Of a DNA stretch of 64,000 bases, positions 17,423-26,343 are shown piece after piece. Every line of letters begins with the position of its first letter. The first letter of the stretch is position 1. A program made the position numbers and the translations under genes. The notes under the pieces were generated by a model that saw nothing but the letters and a program-made list of their open reading frames with translations, had not been told where the DNA came from and did not search any database. This DNA is from Bosea sp. RAC05 (GTDB lineage: Bacteria; Pseudomonadota; Alphaproteobacteria; Rhizobiales; Beijerinckiaceae), in contig NZ_CP016464.1 of the NCBI RefSeq assembly GCF_001713455.1, forward strand, positions 2,900,001 through 2,964,000, in the 5' to 3' direction.

Positions 17423-17437
17423 GTGCGATAATCGCAC
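17423..17437. promoter_or_regulatory. Perfect 15-base palindrome, operator-like
   Basis: GTGCGATAATCGCAC is a perfect palindrome 17 bases before the binding-protein start at 17455. A related half-site (GTGCGAAT) lies at about 17404. The surrounding 60 bases are AT-rich. This suggests a second regulated promoter for the transporter genes within the operon. Confidence 0.5.
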
Positions 17438-17454
17438 ATTTTGGGAGGTTGAAG

Positions 17455-18660
17455 ATGACCGTTGAGAAGACTGTTCCGGTGCGCGCGCTGTCGCGTCGCT
17501 CCACCCTGGCCATCGGCGGCCTGGCGCTCGCATTGGGCCTCGGCCTGAGCCCGGCCCAGGCGCAGCAGACCGTCAAGGTCGGGCTGATCCTGCCGATGAC
17601 CGGCCCCTTTGCCTCGACGGGTCGCCAGATCGAGGCCGCCGCCAGGCTCTACGTGGCCCAGAAGGGCGCCAGCGTCGCCGGCAAGACCATCGAGCTGATC
17701 GTCAAGGACGACACCGGCACGCCCGACGTGACGCGCCGCATCGCGCAGGAACTCCTGGTCAACGACAAGGTCTCGTTCCTCGCCGGGTTCGGCCTGACGC
17801 CGCTGGCCTTCGCGGTCGCGCCGCTGGCGACGCAGTCGAAGACGCCCACCATCGTGATGGCGGCGGCGACCTCGGCGATCACCGAGCAGTCGCCCTTCAT
17901 TCTGCGCACCTCCTTCACGCTGCCGCAGGTCACCATCGGCATCGCCGACTGGGCCGCCAAGAACGGCATCAAGAAGGCGATGACGCTGGTCACCGACTAC
18001 GGCCCCGGCATCGACGCCGAAAAGGCCTTCAAGGAGCGGCTGACGGCGGCCGGCGGCGAGGTCGTGGGCGACATCCGCGTGCCGCTGCGCAATCCCGATT
18101 TCTCGCCGTTCCTGCAGCGTGTCTCGGAGACCAAGCCCGATGCGCTGTTCGTCTTCGTGCCGTCGGGAGTCGGGGCGCAGTTCATGAAGCAGTTCGTCGA
18201 GCGCGGCCTCGACAAGTCCGGCGTGCGCCTGATCGCGACCGGCGATGTCACCGATGACGATATCCTCGACAGCATGGGCGATGTCGCGCTCGGCACCGTG
18301 ACGACGCACCATTACTCGGCGGCGCACCCGTCGCCCGAGAACAAGGCCTTCGTCGAGGCCTTCCGCAAGGCGGCCAACACGCGCCCGAACTTCATGGCCG
18401 TCGGCGGCTGGGACGGCATGCATCTGATCTACGAGGCGCTGAAGAAGACCAATGGCGCGACCGACGGCACCGCCCTGGTCGAGGCGATGAAGGGCATGGC
18501 CTGGACGAGCCCGCGCGGCCCGATCTCGATCGACGCCAAGACCCGCGACATCGTTCAGAACGTCTATGTCCGCAAGGTCGAGAAGGTCGACGGGCAGCTC
18601 TATAATGTCGAGTTCTCGACCTTCGAGGCGGTGCCCGATCCGGTCAAGGCGGCGAAATGA
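17455..18660 (+). CDS. ABC transporter periplasmic substrate-binding protein, LivK type
   Basis: 401 aa. The signal peptide spans residues about 1-33 (RRSTLAIGGLALALGLGLSPAQA), giving a mature periplasmic binding protein of the branched-chain amino-acid class (Peripla_BP_6: VKVGLILPMTGPFASTG). It should deliver the substrate to the LivHMGF-type complex encoded next. These receptors also bind aromatic acids, amides and other compounds, and the neighbouring demethylase suggests a methylated aromatic or betaine ligand. The ATG at 17455 follows GGGAGG; the upstream in-frame extension overlaps the reductase and is rejected. Confidence 0.87.
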   Translation: MTVEKTVPVRALSRRSTLAIGGLALALGLGLSPAQAQQTVKVGLILPMTGPFASTGRQIEAAARLYVAQKGASVAGKTIELIVKDDTGTPDVTRRIAQELLVNDKVSFLAGFGLTPLAFAVAPLATQSKTPTIVMAAATSAITEQSPFILRTSFTLPQVTIGIADWAAKNGIKKAMTLVTDYGPGIDAEKAFKERLTAAGGEVVGDIRVPLRNPDFSPFLQRVSETKPDALFVFVPSGVGAQFMKQFVERGLDKSGVRLIATGDVTDDDILDSMGDVALGTVTTHHYSAAHPSPENKAFVEAFRKAANTRPNFMAVGGWDGMHLIYEALKKTNGATDGTALVEAMKGMAWTSPRGPISIDAKTRDIVQNVYVRKVEKVDGQLYNVEFSTFEAVPDPVKAAK

Positions 18661-18696
18661 CCGCCTGACGACACGCCTTTGCCCTGACCGCCCAAA

Positions 18697-18766
18697 GCGA
18701 GCGAAGCGAAGCAATCCAGCCCCTCGGGCGCTGCGCCTGCTGGATTGCATCGTCGCTGCGCCTCGC
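18697..18766. repeat. Palindromic repeat, family I (diverged), inside the ABC operon
   Basis: Left arm GCGAGCGAAGCGAAGCAATC (from 18697) and an imperfect complement at 18739-18766 share the core of the element at 2083-2160. It separates the binding-protein gene from the permease genes. Such REP-like hairpins can protect the upstream mRNA and lower downstream expression. Confidence 0.7.
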
Positions 18767-18816
18767 CATCGCGGCGGTGGCAGGGTGCCTCCCTCATCCG
18801 TTCCGGAGCCAAGACG

Positions 18817-19671
18817 TTGCTGACCATCGTGTTCGACGGGATCGCCTACGGCATGCTGCTGTTCGTGCTGGCGGCGGGCCTGTCGGTGACGCTCGGCCTG
18901 ATGAACTTCGTCAATCTGGCTCATGGCGCCTTCGCGATGGCCGGCGGCTACGCCACCGTCATTCTGATGAACCGGTACGGCGTACCGTTCCTCGCCTGCC
19001 TGCCGCTGGCCTTCCTGTTCAGCGCCGGGCTCGGCCTGCTCTTCGAGCGGCTGCTCTACCGCCACATGTATGAGCGCAGCCATCTCGACCAGGTGCTGTT
19101 CTCGATCGGGCTGGTCTTCATGGCGATCGCCGCGACGGACTTCCTGATGGGATCGCAGCAGCAGAGCTTTCGCCTGCCCGCCTGGCTGCAGGGCCGCTTC
19201 GAGGTGATGGGGGTGGGGGTCGGCGTCTACCGGCTGTTCATCGTCGTGATCTGCGGTCTGCTGGCGCTGGGGCTGCAATGGGTGCTGGCGAGCACGCGCT
19301 TCGGCAGCCAGCTCCGCGCAGCCGTCGACGACCGCCGCGTGGCGCGCGGCCTCGGCATCCCCGTGGTGAGCGTCTTCGCCATCACCTTCGCCTTCGGCTC
19401 CGGACTGGCCGGGCTGGGCGGCGCGCTCGGGGCCGAGATCGTCGGCCTCGACCCGACCTTCCCGCTGAAGTTCATGCTCTACTTCCTGATCGTGGTCACG
19501 GTCGGCGGCACCTCGAGCCTGACGGGTCCGCTGCTGGCGGCGCTGCTGCTGGGCGTCGCCGATGTCATGGGCAAATACCTGGTGCCGCAGCTCGGCGCCT
19601 TCATCATCTACGCGATGATGCTGACGGTCTTGATGATCAGGCCCAACGGCCTGTTCGAACGGGGGCGTTGA
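18817..19671 (+). CDS. Branched-chain-type ABC transporter permease (LivH-like)
   Basis: 284-aa inner-membrane permease of the LivH family with about eight hydrophobic segments. The conserved LSVTLGLMNFVNLAHGAFAMAG block is near the N-terminus. A TTG start at 18817 is preferred: it follows CCGGAG and gives the family N-terminus (LLTIVFDGIAYG). The upstream frame to 18745 runs into the repeat element. It pairs with the LivM-like permease downstream. Confidence 0.85.
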   Translation: MLTIVFDGIAYGMLLFVLAAGLSVTLGLMNFVNLAHGAFAMAGGYATVILMNRYGVPFLACLPLAFLFSAGLGLLFERLLYRHMYERSHLDQVLFSIGLVFMAIAATDFLMGSQQQSFRLPAWLQGRFEVMGVGVGVYRLFIVVICGLLALGLQWVLASTRFGSQLRAAVDDRRVARGLGIPVVSVFAITFAFGSGLAGLGGALGAEIVGLDPTFPLKFMLYFLIVVTVGGTSSLTGPLLAALLLGVADVMGKYLVPQLGAFIIYAMMLTVLMIRPNGLFERGR

Positions 19672-19675
19672 GCGG

Positions 19676-20722
19676 ATGCGCGACCTCCCAACCCAGCCTG
19701 CGGCCGGCCTCGATCCGGCATCCTCCCCGGCGGCCTACCTGAAGGCGAAGACAGCCTGGCGCTGGCCGGAAATCCTGTTCTGGATCAGCGCCTTCGGGAT
19801 GATCCTTCTCATGCCGAACCGCCATCTCCTGCTCAACGAGATCGCGATCCTCGGCCTGTTCGCGCTCTCGCTCGATCTGGTGCTCGGTTATGCCGGCATC
19901 GTCTCGCTCGGGCACGCCGCCTTCTTCGGGGTCGGCGCCTATGTCGCCGGTCTGCTGGCCAAGCATGGACTGGCGGAGCCGGTCACCGGGCTGCTGATCT
20001 CGGGCCTGGCGGCCGGCCTGACCGGTTTCCTGGCCAGCTTCATGATCCTGCGCGGCACCGACCTGACGCGGCTGATGGTGACGCTCGGCGTCGCCCTCGT
20101 CCTGTATGAACTCGCCAACCAGCTCGACTGGATCACCGGCGGCGCCGACGGGCTGCTCGGCGTCTCGGTCGGACCGATCCTGGGCCGTTTTGCCTTCGAC
20201 TTCGCCGGGACGACCGCCTTCGTCTACAGCCTCAGCGTCACCTTCCTGCTGTTCCTGCTGGCGCGGCGGGTGGTCCAGTCGCCGTTCGGGCTCTCGGTCA
20301 GGGCGCTGAAGGAAAACCGGCTGCGCGCGGCGACCATCGGCATCGCGCCCAACCGGCGGATCATCGCGATCTACACCATGGCGGCAGTCTATGCCGGCAT
20401 GGCCGGGGCGCTCCTGACCCAGACGACGCAGTTCGTCTCGCTCGAGGTGCTCGACTTCGCCCGCTCGGCCGACGCCCTGCTGGTGCTGGTGATCGGCGGC
20501 TCGGGCTATCTCTATGGCGGGCTGATCGGCGCGATCGCCTTCAAGCTGATGAAGGACACGCTGTCGGCGATGACGCCGGCCTACTGGACCTTCTGGATGG
20601 GCGCGATCCTGGTCACGCTGGTGATGATCGGCCGCGACCGGCTGATGGCGCAGGTCGCGAGGCCCTTCACGGCGCTGCTGCACTGGGTCCGCGCGCGCCG
20701 GAGCCGGGGAGGCGAACCATGA
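19676..20722 (+). CDS. Branched-chain-type ABC transporter permease (LivM-like)
   Basis: 348-aa permease of the LivM family: a hydrophilic N-terminal stretch of about 35 residues, then about ten hydrophobic segments. The conserved LVLGYAGIVSLGHAAFFGVGAY block is present. ATG at 19676, 4 bases after the LivH-like stop; the 3' end overlaps the ATPase gene by 4 nt. Confidence 0.87.
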   Translation: MRDLPTQPAAGLDPASSPAAYLKAKTAWRWPEILFWISAFGMILLMPNRHLLLNEIAILGLFALSLDLVLGYAGIVSLGHAAFFGVGAYVAGLLAKHGLAEPVTGLLISGLAAGLTGFLASFMILRGTDLTRLMVTLGVALVLYELANQLDWITGGADGLLGVSVGPILGRFAFDFAGTTAFVYSLSVTFLLFLLARRVVQSPFGLSVRALKENRLRAATIGIAPNRRIIAIYTMAAVYAGMAGALLTQTTQFVSLEVLDFARSADALLVLVIGGSGYLYGGLIGAIAFKLMKDTLSAMTPAYWTFWMGAILVTLVMIGRDRLMAQVARPFTALLHWVRARRSRGGEP

Positions 20723-21471
20723 TCCCCGCCCTTCAGACCAAGGGGCTGAGCAAGTCCTTCGGCGGCTTCAAGGCCAATACCGATATCGGGCTGAGCGTCG
20801 CACCGGGCGCGCGTCATGCCCTGATCGGCCCCAACGGCGCCGGCAAGACCACCTTCATCAACCTCCTGACCGGCGTGCTGCCGGTCACCTCGGGCACCAT
20901 CGCGCTGCATGGCGAGGACGTCACCGGCGTCAGCCAGCAGGGCCGGGTCCGGCGCGGCATGGCCCGGACCTACCAGATCAACCAGCTCTTCGCGACGCTG
21001 ACGCCGATCGAGGCGCTCAGCCTCGCCATCGCCGAGCGACAGGGATCGGGTGCGCGCTGGTGGGGCCGGGTCGGCACCGATTCGGCCGTGATCGACGAGG
21101 CCGAGGCGCTGCTCAAGGCGATGAAGCTCGGCGGGTCGATGACGCGGCGGACCGACACCTTGCCCTATGGCAAGCAGCGGCTGCTGGAGCTGGCGCTCGG
21201 CATGGCCTGCAAGCCACGGCTCCTGCTGCTCGACGAGCCGGCGGCCGGCGTACCAGAGGATGAGCGGCACGACGTCCTCGACAGCGTCGCGGCGCTCCCC
21301 GACGACGTCACCGTGCTGCTGATCGAGCACGACATGGAACTGGTCTTCTCCTTCGCCGACCGGATCTCGGTGCTGGTCCAGGGCGCGCTCTTCGCCGAGG
21401 GCTCGGTCGACGAGATCGCGGGCGATCCGCGCGTCAAGGCCGTCTATCTCGGGGAGGACGCCCTTGCCTGA
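20719..21471 (+). CDS. Branched-chain-type ABC transporter ATPase (LivG-like)
   Basis: 250-aa ATP-binding subunit. Walker A is GPNGAGKTT, the signature region is the short LPYGKQRLLELA (LSGGQ-equivalent), Walker B is LLLLDEPAAG, and the H-loop is in LLIEHDMELV. This variant signature is typical of LivG. It overlaps both neighbouring genes and drives the import complex together with the LivF-like subunit. Confidence 0.88.
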   Translation: MIPALQTKGLSKSFGGFKANTDIGLSVAPGARHALIGPNGAGKTTFINLLTGVLPVTSGTIALHGEDVTGVSQQGRVRRGMARTYQINQLFATLTPIEALSLAIAERQGSGARWWGRVGTDSAVIDEAEALLKAMKLGGSMTRRTDTLPYGKQRLLELALGMACKPRLLLLDEPAAGVPEDERHDVLDSVAALPDDVTVLLIEHDMELVFSFADRISVLVQGALFAEGSVDEIAGDPRVKAVYLGEDALA

Positions 21472-22213
21472 GCTTCTCCAGATCGAGGGCCTCGTCGCGG
21501 GCTATCGCGACGCCGTCGTCATCAACGGGCTGTCTCTGACCCTCGGCGAGGGCAGGGCGCTCGCGCTGCTCGGCCGCAACGGCGTCGGCAAGACGACGCT
21601 GATCGATACGATCATGGGCCTGACCCGCCATGTCGCCGGCACGATCCGGTTCGGCGGGCAGGACATCAGCCGGCTGCCGCCCGAGCGCCGCGCCATGGCC
21701 GGCATCGGCTGGGTGCCGCAGGAACGCAACATCTTCCGCTCGCTGACGGTCGAGGAGAACCTCACCGCCGTCCAGCGCGGCGAGGCCTGGAGCCTGACCC
21801 GGGCCTATGCCCTGTTCCCGCGCCTGGCCGAACGGAAGCGCAATCTCGGCAGCCAGCTCTCCGGCGGCGAGCAGCAGATGCTGGCGGTCGCGCGGGCGCT
21901 GATGCTCGACCCGAAACTCCTGCTGCTCGACGAGCCGCTCGAGGGCCTCGCCCCCATCATCGTCGACGAGCTCCTGGCGGCGATCGCGCGGCTCAACCGG
22001 GAGAACGGTCTGACGACCATCCTGGTCGAGCAGAAGGCCCGCAAGATCCTGCCCTTCACCGATGAGGCGATCATCCTCGACCGCGGCGCGATCGTCCATG
22101 CCGCACGCTCCGACGCTCTGCTGGCGGACGATGCGGCGATGGCTGCCCATCTCGCCGTCGCCCAGCGCCCGGCCCGCCCGCGCCGCGGCGCAGCCACGCC
22201 ATCCGACGCCTGA
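21464..22213 (+). CDS. Branched-chain-type ABC transporter ATPase (LivF-like)
   Basis: 249-aa ATP-binding subunit. Walker A is GRNGVGKTT, the signature is LSGGEQQMLAVARAL, and Walker B is LLLLDEPLEGLAP, all LivF-like. TTG start at 21464 inside the end of the LivG-like gene. A 15-residue C-terminal Arg/Pro/Ala tail is slightly longer than usual. Confidence 0.87.
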   Translation: MPELLQIEGLVAGYRDAVVINGLSLTLGEGRALALLGRNGVGKTTLIDTIMGLTRHVAGTIRFGGQDISRLPPERRAMAGIGWVPQERNIFRSLTVEENLTAVQRGEAWSLTRAYALFPRLAERKRNLGSQLSGGEQQMLAVARALMLDPKLLLLDEPLEGLAPIIVDELLAAIARLNRENGLTTILVEQKARKILPFTDEAIILDRGAIVHAARSDALLADDAAMAAHLAVAQRPARPRRGAATPSDA

Positions 22214-22245
22214 TCACACCAAGACCCGACACGAGGACAGCCCCG

Positions 22246-23352
22246 ATGATGACGACCCGTCCCCCGTTCCGCGCCGACATGGTCGGCAGCCTGCTGCGCT
22301 CGAAGCCGCTCTCCGATGCGCGCGCCAGGCTCGCCAAGGGCGAGATCGACGCGGCCGCCCTGAAGGCGGTCGAGGACGCCGAAATCCGCACGCTGATCGG
22401 CAAGCAGGAAGCGATCGGCCTCAAGGGCATCACCGACGGCGAGTTCCGCCGCGCCTACTGGCATTTCGACTTCATGGAGAAGCTCGACGGAATCGAGGCG
22501 ATCACCGCCGATTCCGGCATGAACTTCAAGGGCGGCGTCGGCATCGCCAAGTCGCTGCGCATCACCGGCAAGGTCGGCTTCTCCGGCCACCCGATGCTGG
22601 AGCACTTCACCTTCCTGCGCGACAACGTCTCGCCGGGCTCGACCGCGAAGATGACGATCCCCGGCCCGAGCATGCTGCACTATCGCGGTGGCCGGAAGAT
22701 GATCAACATGGGCGTCTATCCGGAGATGGAGGCGTTCTACGCCGATGTCGGCAGCGCCTATAACAAGGCGGTCCACGCCTTCTACGATGCCGGCTGCCGC
22801 TATCTCCAACTCGACGACATCTCGTTTGCCTATCTCTGCGATCCCGAGCAGCGCGAGATGCTGCGGGCGCGCGGCGACGACCCCGCCCGCCAGCCGGAGA
22901 TCTATGCCGGCATGGTGCGCGAGGCACTGAAGGACAAGCCGGCCGACCTCGCCATCACCATGCATCTCTGCCGCGGCAATTTCCGCTCGACCTTCATCGC
23001 GTCGGGCGGCTACGAGCCGGTCGCCGAGGGGCTGTTCAATGCGATGCCGGTCGACGGCTATTTCATGGAATGGGACAATGACCGCTCCGGCGGCTTCGAG
23101 CCGCTGCGCTTCCTGCCCAAGGGCAAGCATGTCGTGCTCGGCCTCGTGACCTCCAAGACCGGCACGATCGAGAGCAAGGACGATCTCAAGCGCCGCATCG
23201 ACGAGGCCTCGAAATTCGTCGCGCTCGACCAGCTCTGCCTGTCGCCGCAATGCGGCTTCGCCTCGACCGAGGAAGGCAACACGCTGGCCGAGGACGAGCA
23301 GTGGCGGAAGCTGGAACTGATCGTCGAGACGGCGCGGGAGGTCTGGGGCTGA
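22246..23352 (+). CDS. MetE C-terminal-domain-like zinc methyltransferase
   Basis: 368-aa protein of the cobalamin-independent methionine synthase superfamily, single-domain form equivalent to the catalytic half of MetE. Zinc-site residues are recognisable: H240 and C242 (MHLCRGN), E275 (MEWDND) and C336 (LSPQCGF). Such stand-alone proteins transfer methyl groups between thiols and small methyl donors. Being last in an operon with a demethylating oxygenase and an importer, it probably acts on the imported methylated compound or a thiol intermediate; that role is inference. Confidence 0.8.
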   Translation: MMTTRPPFRADMVGSLLRSKPLSDARARLAKGEIDAAALKAVEDAEIRTLIGKQEAIGLKGITDGEFRRAYWHFDFMEKLDGIEAITADSGMNFKGGVGIAKSLRITGKVGFSGHPMLEHFTFLRDNVSPGSTAKMTIPGPSMLHYRGGRKMINMGVYPEMEAFYADVGSAYNKAVHAFYDAGCRYLQLDDISFAYLCDPEQREMLRARGDDPARQPEIYAGMVREALKDKPADLAITMHLCRGNFRSTFIASGGYEPVAEGLFNAMPVDGYFMEWDNDRSGGFEPLRFLPKGKHVVLGLVTSKTGTIESKDDLKRRIDEASKFVALDQLCLSPQCGFASTEEGNTLAEDEQWRKLELIVETAREVWG

Positions 23353-23817
23353 TCGGCCTGCGCGCCTGATCGATCACGCCGTCACCCGGGGCGCCCGACC
23401 GTCGCCCCGGATCCAGACAGCCGAATTCCCCGCTTGCGTTTCGACGCAGCTGTCCTGAAGAGGCGCGGCGGAGCGCCGCGAGCCGCAGACCGCCCGCACT
23501 TCGCCTGTCGGCGATCGACGCCTCCCGACCGCGCCGACGGGATGGCGGGCGATCCTCCCAGGCGAGCCCTGCACGCCGTTTCACCGCATCGGGATGTCGC
23601 GTCATCGGGCAGCAGCGGGGTCGTGACGGCCAGCAGCGGCAGGGCCACGAACACGCAGCCGTGAAGCGAGTTGATCAGCGGTTGATCGCGAGGCTCCGAA
23701 CTTCATGTCAGCGCTGGCTTTCGGCGCGCCCCGTGGAGCCTCGCACCATGCCGATCTGCCCTGACCGAGCGGCTGGCCGACGAGATGCCCCGCCCCCGCG
23801 ACCCCTGTGAGGACGAC
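23353..23817. other. Intergenic region, no gene recognised
   Basis: About 465 bases after the catabolic operon. Several short overlapping frames exist on both strands, but none resembles a known protein. It should contain the operon terminator and the promoter of the catalase-like gene. I see no close match to the ECF promoter pattern here. Confidence 0.4.
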
Positions 23818-24810
23818 ATGACCTTGGCCATCCTGCTCCGCACCACCTGCGTCGGTGCCATCTGCGCGTTCGCTCAAGCCACCCCGGCGTTCGCCCAGAG
23901 CTCGACGACGGAAACCATCGTCGACACCATGCGCACCCTGTCCGGCAAGCAGTCGACGCGCCCCAGCGGCGCCAAGGGCCAGTGCTTTGCCGCCCGCTTC
24001 ACGCCCACAGCCGAAGCCGTCGAACTGTCAAAGTCACCCGCATTTTCAGGCGAGCGCGCCGCCGTGCTGCGGTTCTCGGTCGGCAGCGGCAATGCCAAGG
24101 TCCCGGATGCGACCAAGACCGTGAATCGCGGCCTGGCTCTGCGGATCGATCCGAACGGCCCCGGCCAGAGCGAGTTCGTGATGGTCAATGCGCCCGTGAA
24201 CTTCGTGAAGTCTCCGGAGCAGATGCTGGCCTTCCTCCAGGCGAGACTGCCGGGCGCCGACGGCAAGCCCGACGCGGCGAAGATCAAGGCCTTCACCGAC
24301 GCCAACCCGGAGACCACCAACCAGGGCCGGTTCCTGGCGGGCCAGCCGGTCCCGGCCTCCTGGGTCGGCGTCAGCTACTGGGCGATCCACCCCTACACGC
24401 TGACCAACGCCAGGGGCGCGACGCAGATCGTCAAGTTCAAGCTCTCGCCCAAGGGCGGCGAAGTCGGCTTGAGCGACGAGGATGCCAAGGGCAAGCCGGC
24501 CGACTTTCTGGTCGACGAGGTCAAGGCGCGCCTGGCCGAGAAGAAGCCAGCCGGGTTCGATGTCCTCGCGATCCTCGGCTCGGCCGCCGATGCCGCCCTC
24601 CCGGCGACACAGACCTGGCCGGACGAGGAGACGCGACGCAGCGTCAAACTGGCGGAACTGACGGTCACCGGGCTGGCGGAGAACGACATCTGCGATCGCG
24701 AGATCTTCGATCCGAGCCGCCTGGCCGACGGCGTGAGCGGTCCCGCCGACGACCCGCTGTTCACGGAACGACCCACCGCCTACGCGCTCTCCATCACCCA
24801 GCGGCATTGA
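23818..24810 (+). CDS. Periplasmic catalase-family protein lacking the distal histidine
   Basis: 330 aa with a cleavable signal peptide (residues about 1-26, ending TPAFAQ), then a compact catalase-fold domain of the SrpA-like 'catalase-related peroxidase' class. The usual HAKG motif with the catalytic distal His reads SGAKG here (Gly51 in the His position). The Arg in LRFS (about R85) and the C-terminal R318-x3-Y322 resembling the heme-ligand tyrosine block are kept. It may bind heme without normal catalase chemistry. The ATG at 23818 follows GAGGAC. Confidence 0.75.
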   Translation: MTLAILLRTTCVGAICAFAQATPAFAQSSTTETIVDTMRTLSGKQSTRPSGAKGQCFAARFTPTAEAVELSKSPAFSGERAAVLRFSVGSGNAKVPDATKTVNRGLALRIDPNGPGQSEFVMVNAPVNFVKSPEQMLAFLQARLPGADGKPDAAKIKAFTDANPETTNQGRFLAGQPVPASWVGVSYWAIHPYTLTNARGATQIVKFKLSPKGGEVGLSDEDAKGKPADFLVDEVKARLAEKKPAGFDVLAILGSAADAALPATQTWPDEETRRSVKLAELTVTGLAENDICDREIFDPSRLADGVSGPADDPLFTERPTAYALSITQRH

Positions 24811-25003
24811 ACGGCAGCGGCAGAGTATCGGCGACGGCCAGGGTTCGCGCCTCCATCGGCGTGTTGGCCGCCTGCGCTCTGAAGACGGTGCGCGAATTGG
24901 CGCCGAGGATACCTCGGACCCCGCCGGGCGCTGATGCGCCTGGCGGGGCCTGCTGTGCCACGAGCAAGATCGGGCGCTGTGCCGATCGCCACCGCGTGAG
25001 GCT

Positions 25004-25029
25004 GTAACAAACGGGTCGGGTTCCGCGAA
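25004..25029 (+). promoter_or_regulatory. Candidate ECF promoter P2
   Basis: GTAACA at 25004-25009, 16 bases, CGAA at 25026-25029; about 46 bases before the peroxiredoxin ATG at 25076. Same pattern as the site upstream of the ECF sigma gene. Confidence 0.65.
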
Positions 25030-25075
25030 ACGGTCATCATGACAAGAGACCATCCCAGTGTCTGAAAGGATCATC

Positions 25076-25648
25076 ATGACCGACATCAAGCCCGTGCTGC
25101 CCCGGACGGCGGTGCCGAGCCTCGAACTTCAGCTCGCCCCCGATGGCGCCGCCTTCAACCTCGATGCCGAGCGCCCCCGGCACTTCACGCTGGTGGTCGT
25201 CTATCGCGGGCTGCATTGCCCGATCTGCAGGGTCCAGCTGCGCGATCTCGAGAACAGGCTCGACGCCTTCGCCGAGAAGGGCGTCGGCGTCATCGCACTT
25301 TCGACGGACACCGAGGAACGCGCCGCCCGCGCCAAGACCGACTGGGGCCTTCCAAGGCTGCGCCTGGGTTATGGCTTCTCGCTCAACGCGGCGCGCGAAT
25401 GGGGGCTGTTCCTGTCGGCCGGCCGCGGCACGACCTCGATCGGCGTCGAGGAGCCCGCGCTCTTTGCGGAGCCGGGGCTCTTCCTCGTCCGGCCCGACGG
25501 CACGCTCTACTTCTCCAGCGTCCAGACCATGCCCTTCGCGCGGCCGTCCTTCGCCGACATCCTCAGCGCGATCGACTTCGTCGTCGCCAAGGACTATCCG
25601 GCACGCGGCGAGGTGGCGACGCTCGAGGACGGATTGGCCGCGTTCTGA
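25076..25648 (+). CDS. Peroxiredoxin-like (AhpC/TSA) protein
   Basis: 190-aa thioredoxin-fold protein. The active-site block is VVVYRGLHCPICRVQL with C48 (peroxidatic position) and C51, an atypical CPxC arrangement seen in peroxiredoxin-like DUF/AhpC-TSA proteins. No signal peptide, so it is probably cytoplasmic. The ATG at 25076 has AAAGGA six bases upstream; a GTG at 25058 is less likely. Its stop overlaps the next gene's start by one base. Candidate ECF promoter P2 lies just upstream, suggesting oxidative or thiol-stress induction. Confidence 0.8.
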   Translation: MTDIKPVLPRTAVPSLELQLAPDGAAFNLDAERPRHFTLVVVYRGLHCPICRVQLRDLENRLDAFAEKGVGVIALSTDTEERAARAKTDWGLPRLRLGYGFSLNAAREWGLFLSAGRGTTSIGVEEPALFAEPGLFLVRPDGTLYFSSVQTMPFARPSFADILSAIDFVVAKDYPARGEVATLEDGLAAF

Positions 25649-26229
25649 TGACGGTGACGCGCAGAACTCTCATGCTCGGCTCGGCAGCCGGCGCATTCGG
25701 CGGCCTGCCGCCGGCCGAAGCAGCGGATCCCTATCCGCCGCCGTTCAGCACGCCTCACGCCCAGTTCACCGTACTCGATCCGCGCGAGGAGGCCGGCCAC
25801 ATCGCGCTGCGCGATCTGGAGGGGCGGCGACGGACGCTCGCGGCCTATCGCGGCAAGGCCGTGCTGCTCGCATTCTGGGCGAGTTGGTGCCCGCCCTGCC
25901 GACGCGAGCTGCCGATCCTGCACCGGCTTCAGAACCAGGCGAAGAGCGAGCCCTTTGTGGTCGTGCCGGTGTCGCTGGATCGCGACGCTGGAACCGCCGC
26001 CGCCTATATCCGGCGACTGGGCCTGGACGGATTTTCGAGCTTCATCGACACCGGGGGCGAGGTCGCCTCCGGGCCGAAGTCGAAGGTCGCGACACCCTTT
26101 CCGCTCTACGGCATGCCGATGAGCTACGTCATCGACGCGAAGGGGCGCAGCGGAGGCTATCTGACCGGCGAGGCCGATTGGAGCGCATCGGATGCACTGG
26201 CTCTGCTCCGCTTCTACGCCCGGTCCTAG
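25648..26229 (+). CDS. TlpA-like thioredoxin-fold protein, exported
   Basis: 193 aa. A twin-arginine-like signal (TRRTLMLGSAAGAFG) precedes a TlpA/ResA-type domain with the redox motif WASWCPPCRRELP (C81, C84). It should act as a periplasmic thiol-disulfide reductase. ATG at 25648 overlaps the peroxiredoxin stop (TGATG), so the two are coupled. Together they pair cytoplasmic peroxide reduction with periplasmic thiol repair. Confidence 0.82.
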   Translation: MTVTRRTLMLGSAAGAFGGLPPAEAADPYPPPFSTPHAQFTVLDPREEAGHIALRDLEGRRRTLAAYRGKAVLLAFWASWCPPCRRELPILHRLQNQAKSEPFVVVPVSLDRDAGTAAAYIRRLGLDGFSSFIDTGGEVASGPKSKVATPFPLYGMPMSYVIDAKGRSGGYLTGEADWSASDALALLRFYARS

Positions 26230-26343
26230 GCGTCGGCGGCGGGAGATCCCCTGTCGCCAACGCTCATTCATCACCCTTGAAAGAGGCCGTCGCGGGAATG
26301 GTCCCATTATCCTCAAGCGCGGAGTGGCGCGGCCGACTCGGCC

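Noticed and set aside
23353..23817. Short frames after the MetE-like gene on both strands
   Set aside because: None has a ribosome binding site plus protein-like composition; overlapping frames on both strands indicate a GC artefact.
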